The notes beneath the pieces were generated by a model. The model did not search any database. It saw only the letters and a program-made list of their open reading frames with translations, and was not told the origin of the DNA. The translations under genes and the position numbers were made by a program. A stretch of 64,000 bases of DNA. Source: Rhizophagus clarus. Lineage: Eukaryota; Glomeromycota; Glomeromycetes; Glomerales; Glomeraceae. The stretch spans positions 124,001 to 188,000 of the forward strand of contig BLAL01000304.1 in the NCBI GenBank assembly GCA_015698045.1, written 5' to 3'. Shown here piece by piece: positions 24,921 to 36,760 of the stretch; the stretch's first letter is position 1, and each line of letters begins with the position of its first letter.

Positions 24921-25740
24921 TCATCGATTAACACTAACCTTAAGAGAAATGCAATTTGAAACGAACTTAAGCACATAATACAACAAACAAAACGAAAAAA
25001 AAATATCCCTCTGGCAATGCTTCAGTTGATCCATCAGTTGGGTGGAGGGGGAGTGGGATTGTGAAGGTTGGGAAGAGATGTAAAATTTCCTCAGCTGAAC
25101 CCGATGGTTCATCTTCTACGCTTCGTTCTATGTATTTGTTGTATTTGTCGTTCTGGAGTTCGCCTCTTGATCTATAACCCAAAAGATTTATTTTTTATGT
25201 ATTTAACAAATTTAGGAACGTACTCTTAGTTAAAGATACATACAGGCTTTCGGTTAATTGTTCACAATTTTCGTAAGATCATATCGGTTCCTGGATAATA
25301 TTACCAATACAACCGAATTTTACTCCGTCACAAGATAAAAACATGCTGTTACCTTCATACTTTCACGCTTCATAAAATTGCGACGCTTCATCCAAAAATT
25401 ATCGATTAGTCCTGATTTCTTAGATTCAGCCTTACAAAAATAAAATTATATATTAATAAGGTTTCCAAAAAAAAACCCCTGTAAATTAGCAAGCCACAAG
25501 CTGACTACTGTATAACGGAGACTCAGCCCATAACCAGCGAGGATGCAGTTCCATGGGTAGCTGTGGTATCGGAGAAGATAAATACAGTCTTACGAAAATT
25601 ATACCTACAGTACCTTAAATTGTTTTTCGAGTCGTGTCGCTTTTTCCTTATCCTCATCTGTGCCTTGTGATTTAATAATTTGTATTTGTTTTTGAAAACT
25701 TCTCGTTAGAGTCGTCTTTGTCTAAACCCAAACGCACGCT
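24921..25740 (-). pseudogene. Possible remnant of a multi-exon gene, unrecognised
   Basis: Three exon-like blocks lie on the minus strand: near 25700-25608 (SFQKQIQIIKSQGTDEDKEKATRLEKQFK), near 25434-25355 (AESKKSGLIDNFWMKRRNFMKRESMK, bounded by AG and GTAACA), and near 25170-25010 (RSRGELQNDKYNKYIERSVEDEPSGSAEE). They have plausible splice-like borders, but the phases cannot be closed without stops. I do not recognise the protein. It could also be an old transposon fragment. Confidence 0.25.
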
Positions 25741-27183
25741 TCACGACGTCCAAACTAGACAGGGTGTATTCGAAATATTCGAACCCAGACTCGGTGAGAA
25801 TACTTTTTTACATCTACATCACACAATAATACGTCAATATCCGCAGTAAATAATCGCATACGATGAGCCAATGGTTTGAAGTACATGACTCAAATAGGAG
25901 CCCCAAAAATTATTCATGAACTTAGAAATCACAAAAAAAAATTTTAAAATTTATATATATATTAGATTTAATTTAATTATTTGAAATTTTCTAAAGTATA
26001 TATATAAATAAGGGAGTTAAAAAATTATATTTTAATATAGATCCTTAAAATATAAATTGTATTTTTAATAATTCTAATAAAGAATCATCTTTTTAAGAAT
26101 TTTTTTTTAATATATACTATAATATAGATTACTTGATATATTATACATTAAATATAAGTTAATCATGCAATTTATTTTTATTAAAGTAGTTGTATCATTT
26201 AGGTAAAGGTATTTTAAAAAGACAATATATTGATAGTAAAGATTATTTTGCAGAATTTAATTATTAACATAGAATTATCTTTATTTATAATTAAAAAAAT
26301 AACTACTTTTTTTTTTTTATTGAGTTATAAAATAATTCTAATTTAATGTTTATATCATATAATATATAGTTATATATATTAAAGTTATTTTTTTAATTAT
26401 AATTAGTTTTTTTTATTAGTTAATTAAACCAGTTTATAAATTAAATATAACTTGCAATTAATTAAATATTAAATTAATTTAAATTATAAATTGTAAACAT
26501 TTAAACCTTTTTTATTATTATTAAAGAGATATAAAAATGCCTTTGGGTTGGGATCATGTTTTCAGTGTAAATAATTTTATTATAAATATCTTATGAATAT
26601 AAATATATATATATTATTATTTTTTAAAAAAAAAAAAATCCTAAAACTAAGTTAATTTAAAACTAATATAACTAAAAATTTAAAAAGCCTGAAAATATTA
26701 TTAATTATTAATTAATAGTTATTAAAAATTCTAATAAAAAAAGAAATCTATTATAATTTTATTTTTTAAAGATTTATTAAACCTTATTTTTTTATTAATT
26801 AAATAATTTTTTTTTTTTTTTTTTTTAGTTAAAAGATATGCTAATTTTATTAAAAAAAAGATTGATAAGAGTACAAAATTACTAATAGATAAAGTCCACC
26901 CATTCCTCACACTAGAATCACAGATATATCTCATAACTACTATATTCCTAGTCTATTCTCTTTAATGTAATAGGAAGTTTAATTATAGAATTATCCAAGG
27001 TATAAAGAAAACAAAAAAAAAATTCTACGATCTAATAAAACAAAAAATATTATATAAAGCGAATGCAAAGCATGACAAGAAGTTAGTATAGATTATCAAT
27101 TGATCCTATCAACTAAACTAAATATAATGTTCTAACAATACCTTCAGTCCAGCTATTAAATGTTTTACATCTGGCTTGGAAGA
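25741..27183. other. Gene-poor AT-rich region
   Basis: No gene was recognised. From about 25930 to 26930 the DNA is extremely AT-rich with T-runs (26301-26320, 26809-26826). The 26731-26934 reading frame is homopolymer-driven and not credible. Confidence 0.5.
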
Positions 27184-28050
27184 CTAGCCAGTTCTTAAGT
27201 GATCGATCTTCTTGGTAGAGCGGCCAGATTTGAGAGTTTTCTTTTGATTGTTCTTATAATTGTTAATATTAAAACCTGAAAAGGGAGAGTTAGATCTATA
27301 CGGCGTCCTTGAGGACTTGTCTGCATTGCCAATTTGAGTAGATTTACGTAAATTCTTGAAGTTTGGAGTGGAATAATGGTACCAAAAGATTCTTATATCA
27401 TTCTAAAGCTGAGGGTTATTAATGCAAGTAGAAATATGATCCCAAATATCAAAATAACCTATTAGCTTTCTAGACCCATCAACTTCTTTAACTATTTTAA
27501 ATGATTTTATGTTACTATCCAGTAAAAACTGGTGTGGGTGTCCATTTAGGAATAAGGAGGCATCTATCATATTATACTTGTAGCTGAAACCCCCTTAGTT
27601 TCAGACAAGTTTCAGTTTCAGACTTTTGGACAGTTTCAAATTGAAGTATTAGAGTTTCGGACTAGTTTTGGACTTCATCTAATTTGGTTAAGTTTAGTTA
27701 AATTTTATAATTCTAGCCAAAATATAATTCGGGTAGCATCACACAATTCTAAAAAGGCAAATTTTTGATTATATAAAAGTAAATTTCTTTAATGTTAGCC
27801 AAAATTATAATAATTATTACTATAAATGGGTTTCAGATTTCGGACAGAGTTTTGGATTTCGGCTAATGTTTCGGACTAGAGTTTCAGAGTTTCAGTTTCA
27901 GACACACCTCTGGAAGATTTCGGCTACATGTATATATCATATCTTCTGGAATATTGTACATGACAGCTTGGAACTTCTCACGTTGTTTCCTTTCTGAGAG
28001 GTTCCAGGAAACAGGGAACCATCAAACAGGGATTCCTTCCAAGTTGTTAA
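27184..28050 (-). pseudogene. Decayed transposon-associated ORF interrupted by a MITE
   Basis: The minus-strand sequence reads WFPVSWNLSERKQREKF, then QAVMYNIPEDMI up to 27943. After the 362-bp element it resumes at 27564 with DASLFLNGHPHQFLLD and continues through KSFKIVKEVDG.RKLIGYFDIWDHI and a basic tail, ending in TAG at 27184. One in-frame TAG (after NNPQL) and one TGA upstream show decay. Removing the element plus one target-site copy joins the reading frame exactly. The composition suggests a Gag-like or nucleic-acid-binding transposon protein, but I cannot name a family. The 5' limit is approximate. Confidence 0.55.
27573..27934. mobile_element. 362-bp GTTTCGG/GTTTCAG-type hAT-like MITE with 8-bp target duplication
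   Basis: Exact 8-bp repeats TATCATAT flank it at 27565-27572 and 27935-27942. The left end TATACTTGTAGCTGAAAC and the reverse complement of the right end TATACATGTAGCCGAAAT agree at 15 of 18 positions. Subterminal regions carry repeated GTTTCAG, GTTTCGG and TTTCGGAC motifs in inverted orientation, as in the elements at 3951 and 22634. The core contains AATTCTAGCCAAAATATAATTC, similar to the core of the 3951 element. It is non-coding and inserted in an older ORF. Confidence 0.85.
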
Positions 28051-28589
28051 ATGATTTTTTTATTTTTGTTTAGATTAATATTTAAATAAAAAAAAAATGG
28101 ATTTTATTTAAATTCATATTAAAAATATATTTAATGTTTAGTATTAAATAAAATCCAGTTGGTTTTTATATCTTTTAAATGCTTTTTAATTCTATTAATA
28201 TTGGTTATTTTTTTGAATGAAATAATATATAAAAAACCAGTATTACAATTTCATATTAAATTTATTATATTGATGATTTAATATTGGTACTAATTTAATA
28301 ATAAATTAATTTGCTTATTTAAGATTATTAAATAATATTATGATATAAAAAAATTATTTATATAATATGGATGGATGAAATTTTTATACTTATGCTAATG
28401 GAAAATATTTGATAAGAATATATTTTTTTAATTCTTATTCACATCATTTAAAAGTGACATATAATTTAGCTTAAAGATTTTATTGTATTTCAAGAAATCA
28501 ACTTCATTTTTATTCTTGAAGTCAGTCTCATGTACTTTTTCAATTTAAATGTAATGTCAGCTTTTCATTCTTCCAATATTTTGATATCT
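28051..28589. other. AT-rich spacer
   Basis: No gene or clear repeat seen; it is very AT-rich. Confidence 0.45.
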
Positions 28590-29390
28590 CCTTTGACATT
28601 TTGAATTTCTGCTATAAAGAAAGGATCAGAGCATAAATATCCGATCTATAGAAACTCTGAGCTCATCAAAATTTCTAGCTTAGTAAAAGGATTAGAATTA
28701 TTATGGCCATTAGAAAAATAGTCTACAACCAACCTTTTGGATCTCCTCATTGGTAATTTTTGAAATAGAATTGGCACTATAGGTTTGGATACCATTAACT
28801 ATAAAATCTTTACCATAACCAAAAATTCTTTAGTAACTCTTCTTGATTAACTTTCGTTGCAAGACTTTCCACATTGCAAGCTTTCCGGCATAAGCATACA
28901 GTATTATCCTTTTCTGAATGCATGATCTGAGAAACCATATGTGAAGTCATGATCCTGAATAGATTCCGCACTTGTCCAACTTATTCATTCATGGCAAGTA
29001 GCGGTTGTAGGACACTGAGACCGAAGAAACAGAGTTGTATTGTCTCACCATGAGCTTTTTTTCTCGTTTTTTTTTTGCCTCATCTCGTTACTTACCTTTC
29101 TCTTGCTACCTTATCTAGGAAAACATCCATCCCTTTTTCCTCAGGTGACTTAATGTTAGCATTATTGAGCTGGTTTATTACTTATATAGTGACCACTTAT
29201 ATAGCGACTTGAATTCAATATTTTCAGTCTCATTCCGGTACTTTCTTCTATAATATGTTTCATCTCGTCCTTAAGTTCGGTATTTTCACCCTTGATCTCA
29301 ACAAACTTCTTCCTAAGTTCGGTAATCTCAGCTAAGAATTTAGAATTCAGTTCTCTCAGTGAATCAATAGATTGCATGTTCGATAATAAT
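28590..29390 (-). pseudogene. Second decayed member of the coiled-coil protein family
   Basis: The best-preserved part, 29377-29240, reads MQSIDSLRELNSKFLAEITELRKKF, a coiled coil closely matching the copy at 23280-23062. Further along the minus strand come SPEEKGMDVFLDKVARER, an MRQKKREKKL block, SQIMHSEKDNTVCLCRKACN and KDFIVNGIQTYSANSISKITNEEIQ, separated by stops and frame changes. The start codon equivalent upstream of SNMQS is lost. Function is unknown. The copy supports a dispersed, repeatedly duplicated family. Confidence 0.5.
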
Positions 29391-29920
29391 TTTCATATAA
29401 GATGGAATAATTCAAGATCGAGTTAGTGTACAAGAACAATATGATAAAAGATCACATACGTACTTAGTACTGATCACCTTGTCAAAAATAATTTTTTATT
29501 AATAAACGCAAAATAAATACAGTGTTTCGAGACTTTGCTCGTAATATATTCTATGTTAATGTTTAAATAAATACTTTGGGGATCGCAAGACTCAATAGTC
29601 AATACACTTCACTCCTATTTTTTTTTTCTTACTAACACAACTCCGACCCTTATTCTTCAACAGGTAAACGATAACCTCTATAACCTTTTTAATGCCTTGG
29701 CAAAGTTCCGTATCATCTTTCATTATTTCCTCGGTAAGTATTAGTCTTCATGAGTGTGGTTAATTACTTGAGTAGACAATTTTTTTCAATAATTAAAAAC
29801 GATCCAATTTTTTTTTTAATAATCACTATAGTTTGTACAAAGCAATAAATCCTTTCTGGTGTGTACATGAGGAAGTACTAGCCCAAGGCTGGAATAGAGA
29901 AGAGCACGAGTTAACAACGC
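29391..29920. other. Spacer, no gene recognised
   Basis: Mixed-composition intergenic DNA between two decayed coding regions. Nothing specific was seen. Confidence 0.35.
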
Positions 29921-30380
29921 CTAGCACTAATAAAAAATTCTTATAGGCTGCATCTATCAACTCCTCATATGACTTCCTTAATCGCATAATCGACTCGGCC
30001 TGTTGCTTATTCGCAACGCACGGTTACTGAGCCTAAAATGCCCATTTTGCGTTTTATCTCTGTTATGCACTGCTTATCGTCAATATTCACGAGTTCCAGT
30101 ACGAAAGACGGAAACTTTTTATGCCATTACTATCAATTTCGTACTTGCGCAACGCCCAATTCTTCCTGAGTCTTGTATGAGAAGAAGAATCTCAGTTTTT
30201 TTCCTTACATTCCTTGATAAAGTCGACAAACTTTATAGTGGGTCCACCTGGCATCCCATAACTACATAGCTTTTCCCCTGTTATCTTGACCTCCTTTCTT
30301 AAAATTTCGAAAGGCTTCTCACTAGCCTCAAGTCTTGTCTGCACAGAAAAAGAGATTAGGCCATTCATTGTCATATTTTT
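29921..30380 (-). pseudogene. Decayed ORF, unrecognised
   Basis: The minus strand has a coding-like stretch at 30374-30192 (LISFSVQTRLEASEKPFEIL, then GMPGGPTIKFVDFIKEC) and another at about 30010-29935 (ANKQQAESIMRLRKSYEELIDAAYKNFL), separated by stops. GC content is higher than in the flanks, as in the other relics here. I cannot assign a family. Confidence 0.25.
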
Positions 30381-33300
30381 CTATTTCGTCCACTAGCGTG
30401 ACTGGCTAGGTGGAAGTAGAAGCAGGTGATTAGTGTGACGTTCAGAGACCGGGTTAATAAATACAATAAATACAGTTGTATCTAAAATTTAGAAATAGAA
30501 AAAATAGATCGATAAATATATTATTATCTATCATTTTTATAATGATATTAAATCTATATAAACTTTATTAATGATTAAAATTTTAAAGGACTGTCTATCT
30601 TTAATTAAGTTAAAAAAAAAAAAAATAACAAAAAATCCTCATTATTTAATGATCACTAACATATTTATTTTTAGTATTTATTTTTAAATACTTAAAATGA
30701 TACAATAAATTTATTTTAAATAAGATTTTTTATAACAACTTTATTTACTTAATAGTTAGTTAAAATCCTGAATGATATTAACATAATTTAGATTCTTGTA
30801 TAACAAAAATTTTAAGTTATTACTTTTATTAGATTTACTAGAGTTCAAGGTTTATTTAATGAACTTATTGAGAAGACATGATATTAGAAATATAGCTAAA
30901 TTTCTGATGAATTAATGTACGAACGTTTTGGAATATAGCAATAGATTGTAATCGCAAACCTTTTTCAATTTCGTACTTCAGTTCATAAAATTTCGAAATT
31001 TCGCAGAAATTCACTTTAATTATGATTTTTTTTTTTTGTTTTTGAGGAATTCGAAGAAAAAAAACTTTAGACTTGGAATACTTATGTTGGAGTTCACAGT
31101 GTTTGCCATACGGTAACATTTTGAAAAACGTTTCTTAATGAGGTTCTCGTTTAACACTGATTAAAGAGAATCGTCCATATACAATGTTTATCTAATAACA
31201 AGAGATCCAACTATTTAGCATTCACCGACCTTTCTAATGTTTCCGCTCTTATTATTCATTAATAATTCAGTGATAATTACCATTGAACGGAAAAATAATG
31301 ATGTTCCACCGAGTCTAATACTCAAAATACGCACATTACTGCAAAATGAATTGCGAACGCTCAAAATTTATCTCAAAATGGTGCAATCACTTGCTTATTT
31401 TTGCCGTCGTACAGTTTACTCCTGGTATGGGAAAGAAAAATTCATTTCGTGTTTTCTCCTGTTTATTTATTACCATATATAACTTGTGACATGGTTTAAT
31501 ATCTAACGCGCCTAAAAATTATAGCCACTTGGATTAGAATCAAATTATCGGATCTTTGATCATCGTCATTCTAATCTAACTAATTAAGTCTTAGCTCAAA
31601 CATATAATTCCCAATGGTCATTTTAGATTTCGGCCGTACAATAGAACAAATTTTTGTGCGGAAAAACTTATTAAATATTATTATTATTGTTTGTTTCACC
31701 TTAAGTTCATCAATTAAACCAAAATTATTATTTCAAAAATCTTTTAAGCTTATCTCTTCTAAGAAAGAATTAACCGATTTAATTAAATGCAAATAAATTT
31801 GATTATAAATAAATAATAAATAAAAGATAAACCTATTGTAACTTGAGCTTAAAAGATTGTTCGTATTTCGTAGTTACCATTTTTGTGGATTTTTCAAAAA
31901 ATTGATGATTTATATGTAAAATAAGGTAAGATGACCAATTAGTTTATTTTTTTTTTTTTTCACTTACAAACATTAATGAAATTCTGAAATTCTAAAATTA
32001 AAGAGAATTTAGAACGAATGTTACTAATTGATTGAAATTTGTTTATTTATTAATTTATTATAATATGTAGGAAATCAATGTAATAAATCACCACTTACCG
32101 CAGATACACCGCATTCACTGGATTCATAACATCTTTCGCATCTGTAACATCTTAAAACTAGGATTTCAATTTGTCATTTAATTAATACCCGTATTTAACA
32201 GTTACATGAGTTACGTTCCATTAATTAAATACAGCCGAATCACTGAATCACTCTTATGTCTGATGCAGATCCTAATGCAGTAAAGCAAAACATCTCGTTC
32301 CCAAAATCCTTGAATAGGAATTCAATTTATTAGTGTTTCATTCCCTTATTTTTTTCTTAGTTCATAACTCTTATAACTAAGTCGACACGAGAATAACAAG
32401 TAAGCCTTTTTTATTCAATTATAAGAATTATGTATACAGTTCAGAAAAAAAACAAATACCTTAAACGATCACTTTCGCACGATCCATATTAAACTTCAAC
32501 TTTGGCCTAAATTACATAATTCTGGCCGGAATTATACTCTCCTGAGACTAAGTTTAGGATGACAAAAGGGATTCGCAGTGATTACTAGTACGATGGTACG
32601 TAACAGAAAACTGTAATTTCGATTAATAAAAAATTTAATTAATTAGTCTTTTTTTTTGAAATTTACTTTCCAGCATAAAAACAGTTGTTGCAATTATACC
32701 AATTGTATCATTTCTTAAGAACTCTTATTTACATTTCTGCGAGTTGAGTTATATTTATAATTCCTATATCGTTAATTTAATACTTATACTAATATATTAA
32801 ACTTTTTTTTATTAAGCAAACAATGTGTAACATAAACCCTTCTTTTCAAATGCTTTTAACGCCGTTTCCATTTCGGTTATCTGCCGGTCGGCGTAGTTAA
32901 TATGAAGCTAGGAGCATTTTTTTTTTTTTTTAACTTTAAATGTATATAATATAACAAATAGGTCGAATTCATTCGAAATTGGTATTTTGGCAAAAGTTTA
33001 TGGGCACATTTTGTACGACAGATTGCCCAATTTTGATAATTTATATTCCCAAAATCTATAAATTACGGTCCATGAAAAAAAAAGACCGGAGTTGTTGTTG
33101 ATCGCGCATTTAATGGTCTCTTCATTTAGATACTATCAACGGTCTTATTTCACGCCAATATTCAAGCTTACCCATTTTTAGTCCTATTTTCTTTATGTGA
33201 TACATATTCATATGGACAGGAAAGTTTTTCTTGATTGAATATATAATTTATGTATCTATTTGGTTTTTAATTTCGGTATGTACCGTAAGTAGAAAATGAT

Positions 33301-34989
33301 TCTTTGGCAAAAATTAACGACTTTAAAAGAACGTTTGAAAAAAAAAAAAAAAACTTTTTTTTTTTTTTTAAAGGCACAGAATTGAAATTTTGATTTTTTT
33401 TTTTTTAAGATCCATATATTTTAGAGGTTCAAAATAGTTAATAGTTACGTAAATATAAATATTTATGGATTTACAACAATATACAATCCAATTTTCAATG
33501 AAAATGGTAGATCAAAAAAAAAAAAAAAAAATTCAGGGTTTCTAAAAATAGATGATATTCCAGGGATTCTTCTTGTAAATATTCTTTTTGATTTTCTTGC
33601 GTGAAAACATTGAAAAACCAATCAAGTTTGATAAATTTCATTTGATCATCTGATGATTTTTTATAGTGATACAAACATGAAGTTGTTCTCAACCATGACA
33701 TTATTATTTATCGGCAATGATTATAAGGATTACCTGTTACGTGTTAATGTTTTCGATAATCAAAATACAGTAATCAACTGAATATTACCAATGATATCAG
33801 ACAATTTTCGACAATTTTCATTAGGTTACGTGATATTAAATTGACAAAGAAGGAAGAACTTATTTTATAAAGAAAAAGGTTCTAAAATATAAGATAAACA
33901 AAAAATATTTTGATTTTCTGGATTTTCTGAGAATCATTAAACAAAATTAGAAAAAAGGAATTATATTATTTTATTATAAAAAGGAAACAAGAAAATAAGT
34001 AAATAGATAAATAAATTATAAAACCGTTTTAGGATTTTTGTGAATCATTAAAATTCGGGGCAATAAACTGGCTTAACTGGTTTAATGTCCGAAAATCTAA
34101 AAATAGGCAAAAAAAAAAAAATGGTATTACTATTTCAAGGTTTAGAGTTTACCAATTAATTTTTCCTTAATATATTTGTTTTTCAAAAGAAAATTTTATA
34201 ATTCAAATCAAATAAATAAAAGTGAGTCATTGTAAGTTTTAATTATCAATATAATAAGGGATTTACATGTTTACGTCAAATTTAATAATTCCAGCTAAAT
34301 TTAATGCATATTATAATACCTCTAATAGCTTTTTGAACTTATTTATTTTACTTTTTTTTCTTTTTTTTTCTTAAAATTGTATATACTGTATGTATTGAAT
34401 TTATGATTATTAAATAATTAATTTAAATTTTTGACAAGTTAAAAAAGACCTTTTTTTTTAATAAATAAGTTTACACATACGTTAAAAACAAAAAAAAAAA
34501 ATGTTACAAAAAACGCCAAAAAAAGAAATATTACAAATTATATAACTTTTTTTTCAAGTTAAAAAGCTAAACACTAAAAATAGTTAAATTATTAAAAAGA
34601 TTATTATGTATCACAAAAAAAAAGGCTTTTTTGGTTTGTTTGTCTGTCAACAACCAGTATAACTTTAAAATCCAGTTCATGTCGGTCAGTTTTTTTTTTA
34701 TTTATTATTTATTATTGTAACTTATTTACGAGAAAAAAAAAATTCCTTTTTTTTTTTTTTTCAAAACAAAAAATTTTTTAATTTTAAATTTAATATAACA
34801 CAGTAGAATAAAATGCAGTGTAAACAGTGTAAATAAATATTTAATATTTATTCATAATATATAATTTTAATCATAAACTTTGAGGAAGAAATTATACAAA
34901 TATACAGTTTATGCATGAAAAAGAAACACAAGTTTTTATTTTAGTATATAAATGACTTTATCCGTTCTCGCGTAAAATATCCCTTAAAT

Positions 34990-35028
<39 letters not shown>

Positions 35029-35141
35029 AAAAAACCTAAAAAAATAAAAAAAAAGATAATAATAATAATAAAAAAAAAAATACATTTTTTTATCTATTAA
35101 GAATAATATTTTAAGTTTTTAACAAATAAGATCTTATAATT
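30381..35141. other. Gene-poor AT-rich region
   Basis: No gene could be supported. Short ORFs at 30865-31119, 31237-31482 and 33495-33701 lack recognisable features. The region has many A/T homopolymers (33340-33372, 33514-33530, 34987-35024) and one clean palindrome, ATAATTC-TGGCCG-GAATTAT, at 32516-32535. Confidence 0.5.
32516..32535. repeat. Palindromic AATTCYRGCYRGAATT-type motif
   Basis: Near-perfect 20-bp palindrome. Variants recur at 34284-34303, 55086-55105, 56745-56763, 57022-57041 and 57053-57067, and inside the elements at 3951 and 27573. Confidence 0.5.
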
Positions 35142-35456
35142 ATGAATCAAGTCGATAATTTCGAAGAAGAAACTAATAACTTGTTGCAACATCTGGTTGC
35201 TAACAGGAATCAGTACTTCCCAAATCGTTTATCCGCCGCAAGGATTTGTCGCGAATTAACCAAAGGTAGACCGAATAGACGAATGAAGATGAATAGGAGG
35301 AAATTGTTACGATTTTCTGTGGCAAGGTCGGTTCGCATTACCGATAACCGCGTGATAAGTCGTGCCACTGACTTGTTCATGAAAACGGCCACACATCCCG
35401 AGAAAGTTCAATATAAAATCCTGGCTGAACAAGTCAATGCGATAATAAATAATTAA
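35142..35456 (+). CDS. Small HMG-box-like protein (putative)
   Basis: An intronless 104-residue ORF of normal composition in otherwise homopolymer-rich DNA. The C-terminal half (ISRATDLFMKTATHPEKVQYKILAEQVNAIINN) resembles the last two helices of an HMG box, where the usual pattern is IS...G..W....PE.K..Y..LAE. The basic middle (RRMKMNRRKLLRFSVARS) could be helix one. Glomeromycotina carry many small MATA-HMG-like genes, so this could be one of them. The characteristic first-helix aromatic and proline residues are weak, so the family call is tentative. The upstream 150 bp is extreme A/T homopolymer. Confidence 0.4.
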   Translation: MNQVDNFEEETNNLLQHLVANRNQYFPNRLSAARICRELTKGRPNRRMKMNRRKLLRFSVARSVRITDNRVISRATDLFMKTATHPEKVQYKILAEQVNAIINN

Positions 35457-36760
35457 GGATTGGATATTTTTTTTTTCTTTTTTCTTATAAATTTATTCGA
35501 TTTTTTTTTTTTGCCCGTATTTGAACTTCTTTGAAGCATAAAAAATGTTTCTTATAAAAATTTTTTTTTCGTTAAATTATCGAGTGTAATAACAAAGTAC
35601 TTATCAAATGAACAATTGATTTCGTTTTTTTTTTTATCAATTGATCATGGTTTTTAAACTTAATAAACTTAGGAGGTGAATCTTAAAATCTTAAAAAATT
35701 TTTTTTTCCTTAAAAAATATTTTTTTTTTTTTTTTTCGTTTCTAAGGAGAAAATTTGCGTATTTTTATACACAAATTTATATATAGATCAATAAATATAA
35801 ATGGATCTTATCAATCTATTTAACAAAGAGGATTCCTTTTTCAAATTGAAAATAAATCGATTTTTCTGCACATAATGTATATTGCATATTAATATTATTG
35901 TCGATTTTGATCTTTTGATAATAGACGGATTTGTGAATGAAATGAACGGTTATTACGATGACCTTTTATAGAAACAAAACAATTGCTAAATATAACAAAA
36001 ATATCGTGTTAAATGGGCCTTTGTTAAAAAAAAAAAAAAGAACCGGTACTTTTTCTTTCTTTCTTTCTTTCTTTCTTTCTTGTTGACGAGTACCGGTTAA
36101 CAGGATGCAGTCAAAAATTAATTATGCAAGAAAGTTCCCATACCATTACTCATTGTGTTATTACAATAATTAATATTGTTATAGGTTGACATACACATGA
36201 TTTTGTTTACTAGAATTAAATTGGCTGAGTTAAATAAACCGTTCACTTGTTTACAACAAACATCCTTATTTAGATCAATAATTACCCTTATCTGTCAATT
36301 GCTTTTCAATAAAAAATATATACAATTATAATATGCAAGATGAATTTATGCATTTACATAATCAAAATGTCATATGATAGATAGTTTATATTTTTCTTTC
36401 GTAACAAAGAAGTTTTTTTTATTAATTTGTTTAATTTTTTTCGTATCTTTATTTTAAATTTACTATTTTCGCTGCCGAAACGAATGTTTTGCATATTATA
36501 ATCTTTAAATGGAAAAAGTTTTTATTTTGGTAAATTTATTTTACTCTCCGATATGTTACTGTATGTTACTGCAACCAAATTTCCCATAGTATTAGTAATG
36601 GTAACAATTAGTAATGATAGCGATGATAGTTAATTCTAATTACATCATATTATTTACTATATTTACCATATTTCTATTTTCTTCTTTCTATTTTTTTTTT
36701 TTTTTTTTTTTTTCACTTTTTATTTTTACTTTTTATTTTCTATTTTCTATCTTCTATATT
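35457..36760. other. Intergenic region with microsatellite hairpin
   Basis: No gene. A/T tracts dominate to about 35740. A CTTT microsatellite flanked by inverted AACCGGTACT arms is at 36041-36098. The segment 36690-36760 is T-rich and borders the start of the next gene. Confidence 0.5.
36041..36098. repeat. CTTT microsatellite inside a perfect 10-bp inverted repeat
   Basis: AACCGGTACT (36041-36050) and its exact reverse complement AGTACCGGTT (36089-36098) bracket about seven CTTT units. Confidence 0.8.

Noticed and set aside
30003..30269. 88-residue plus-strand ORF
   Set aside because: Shadow of the decayed minus-strand coding region; it lacks any family feature.
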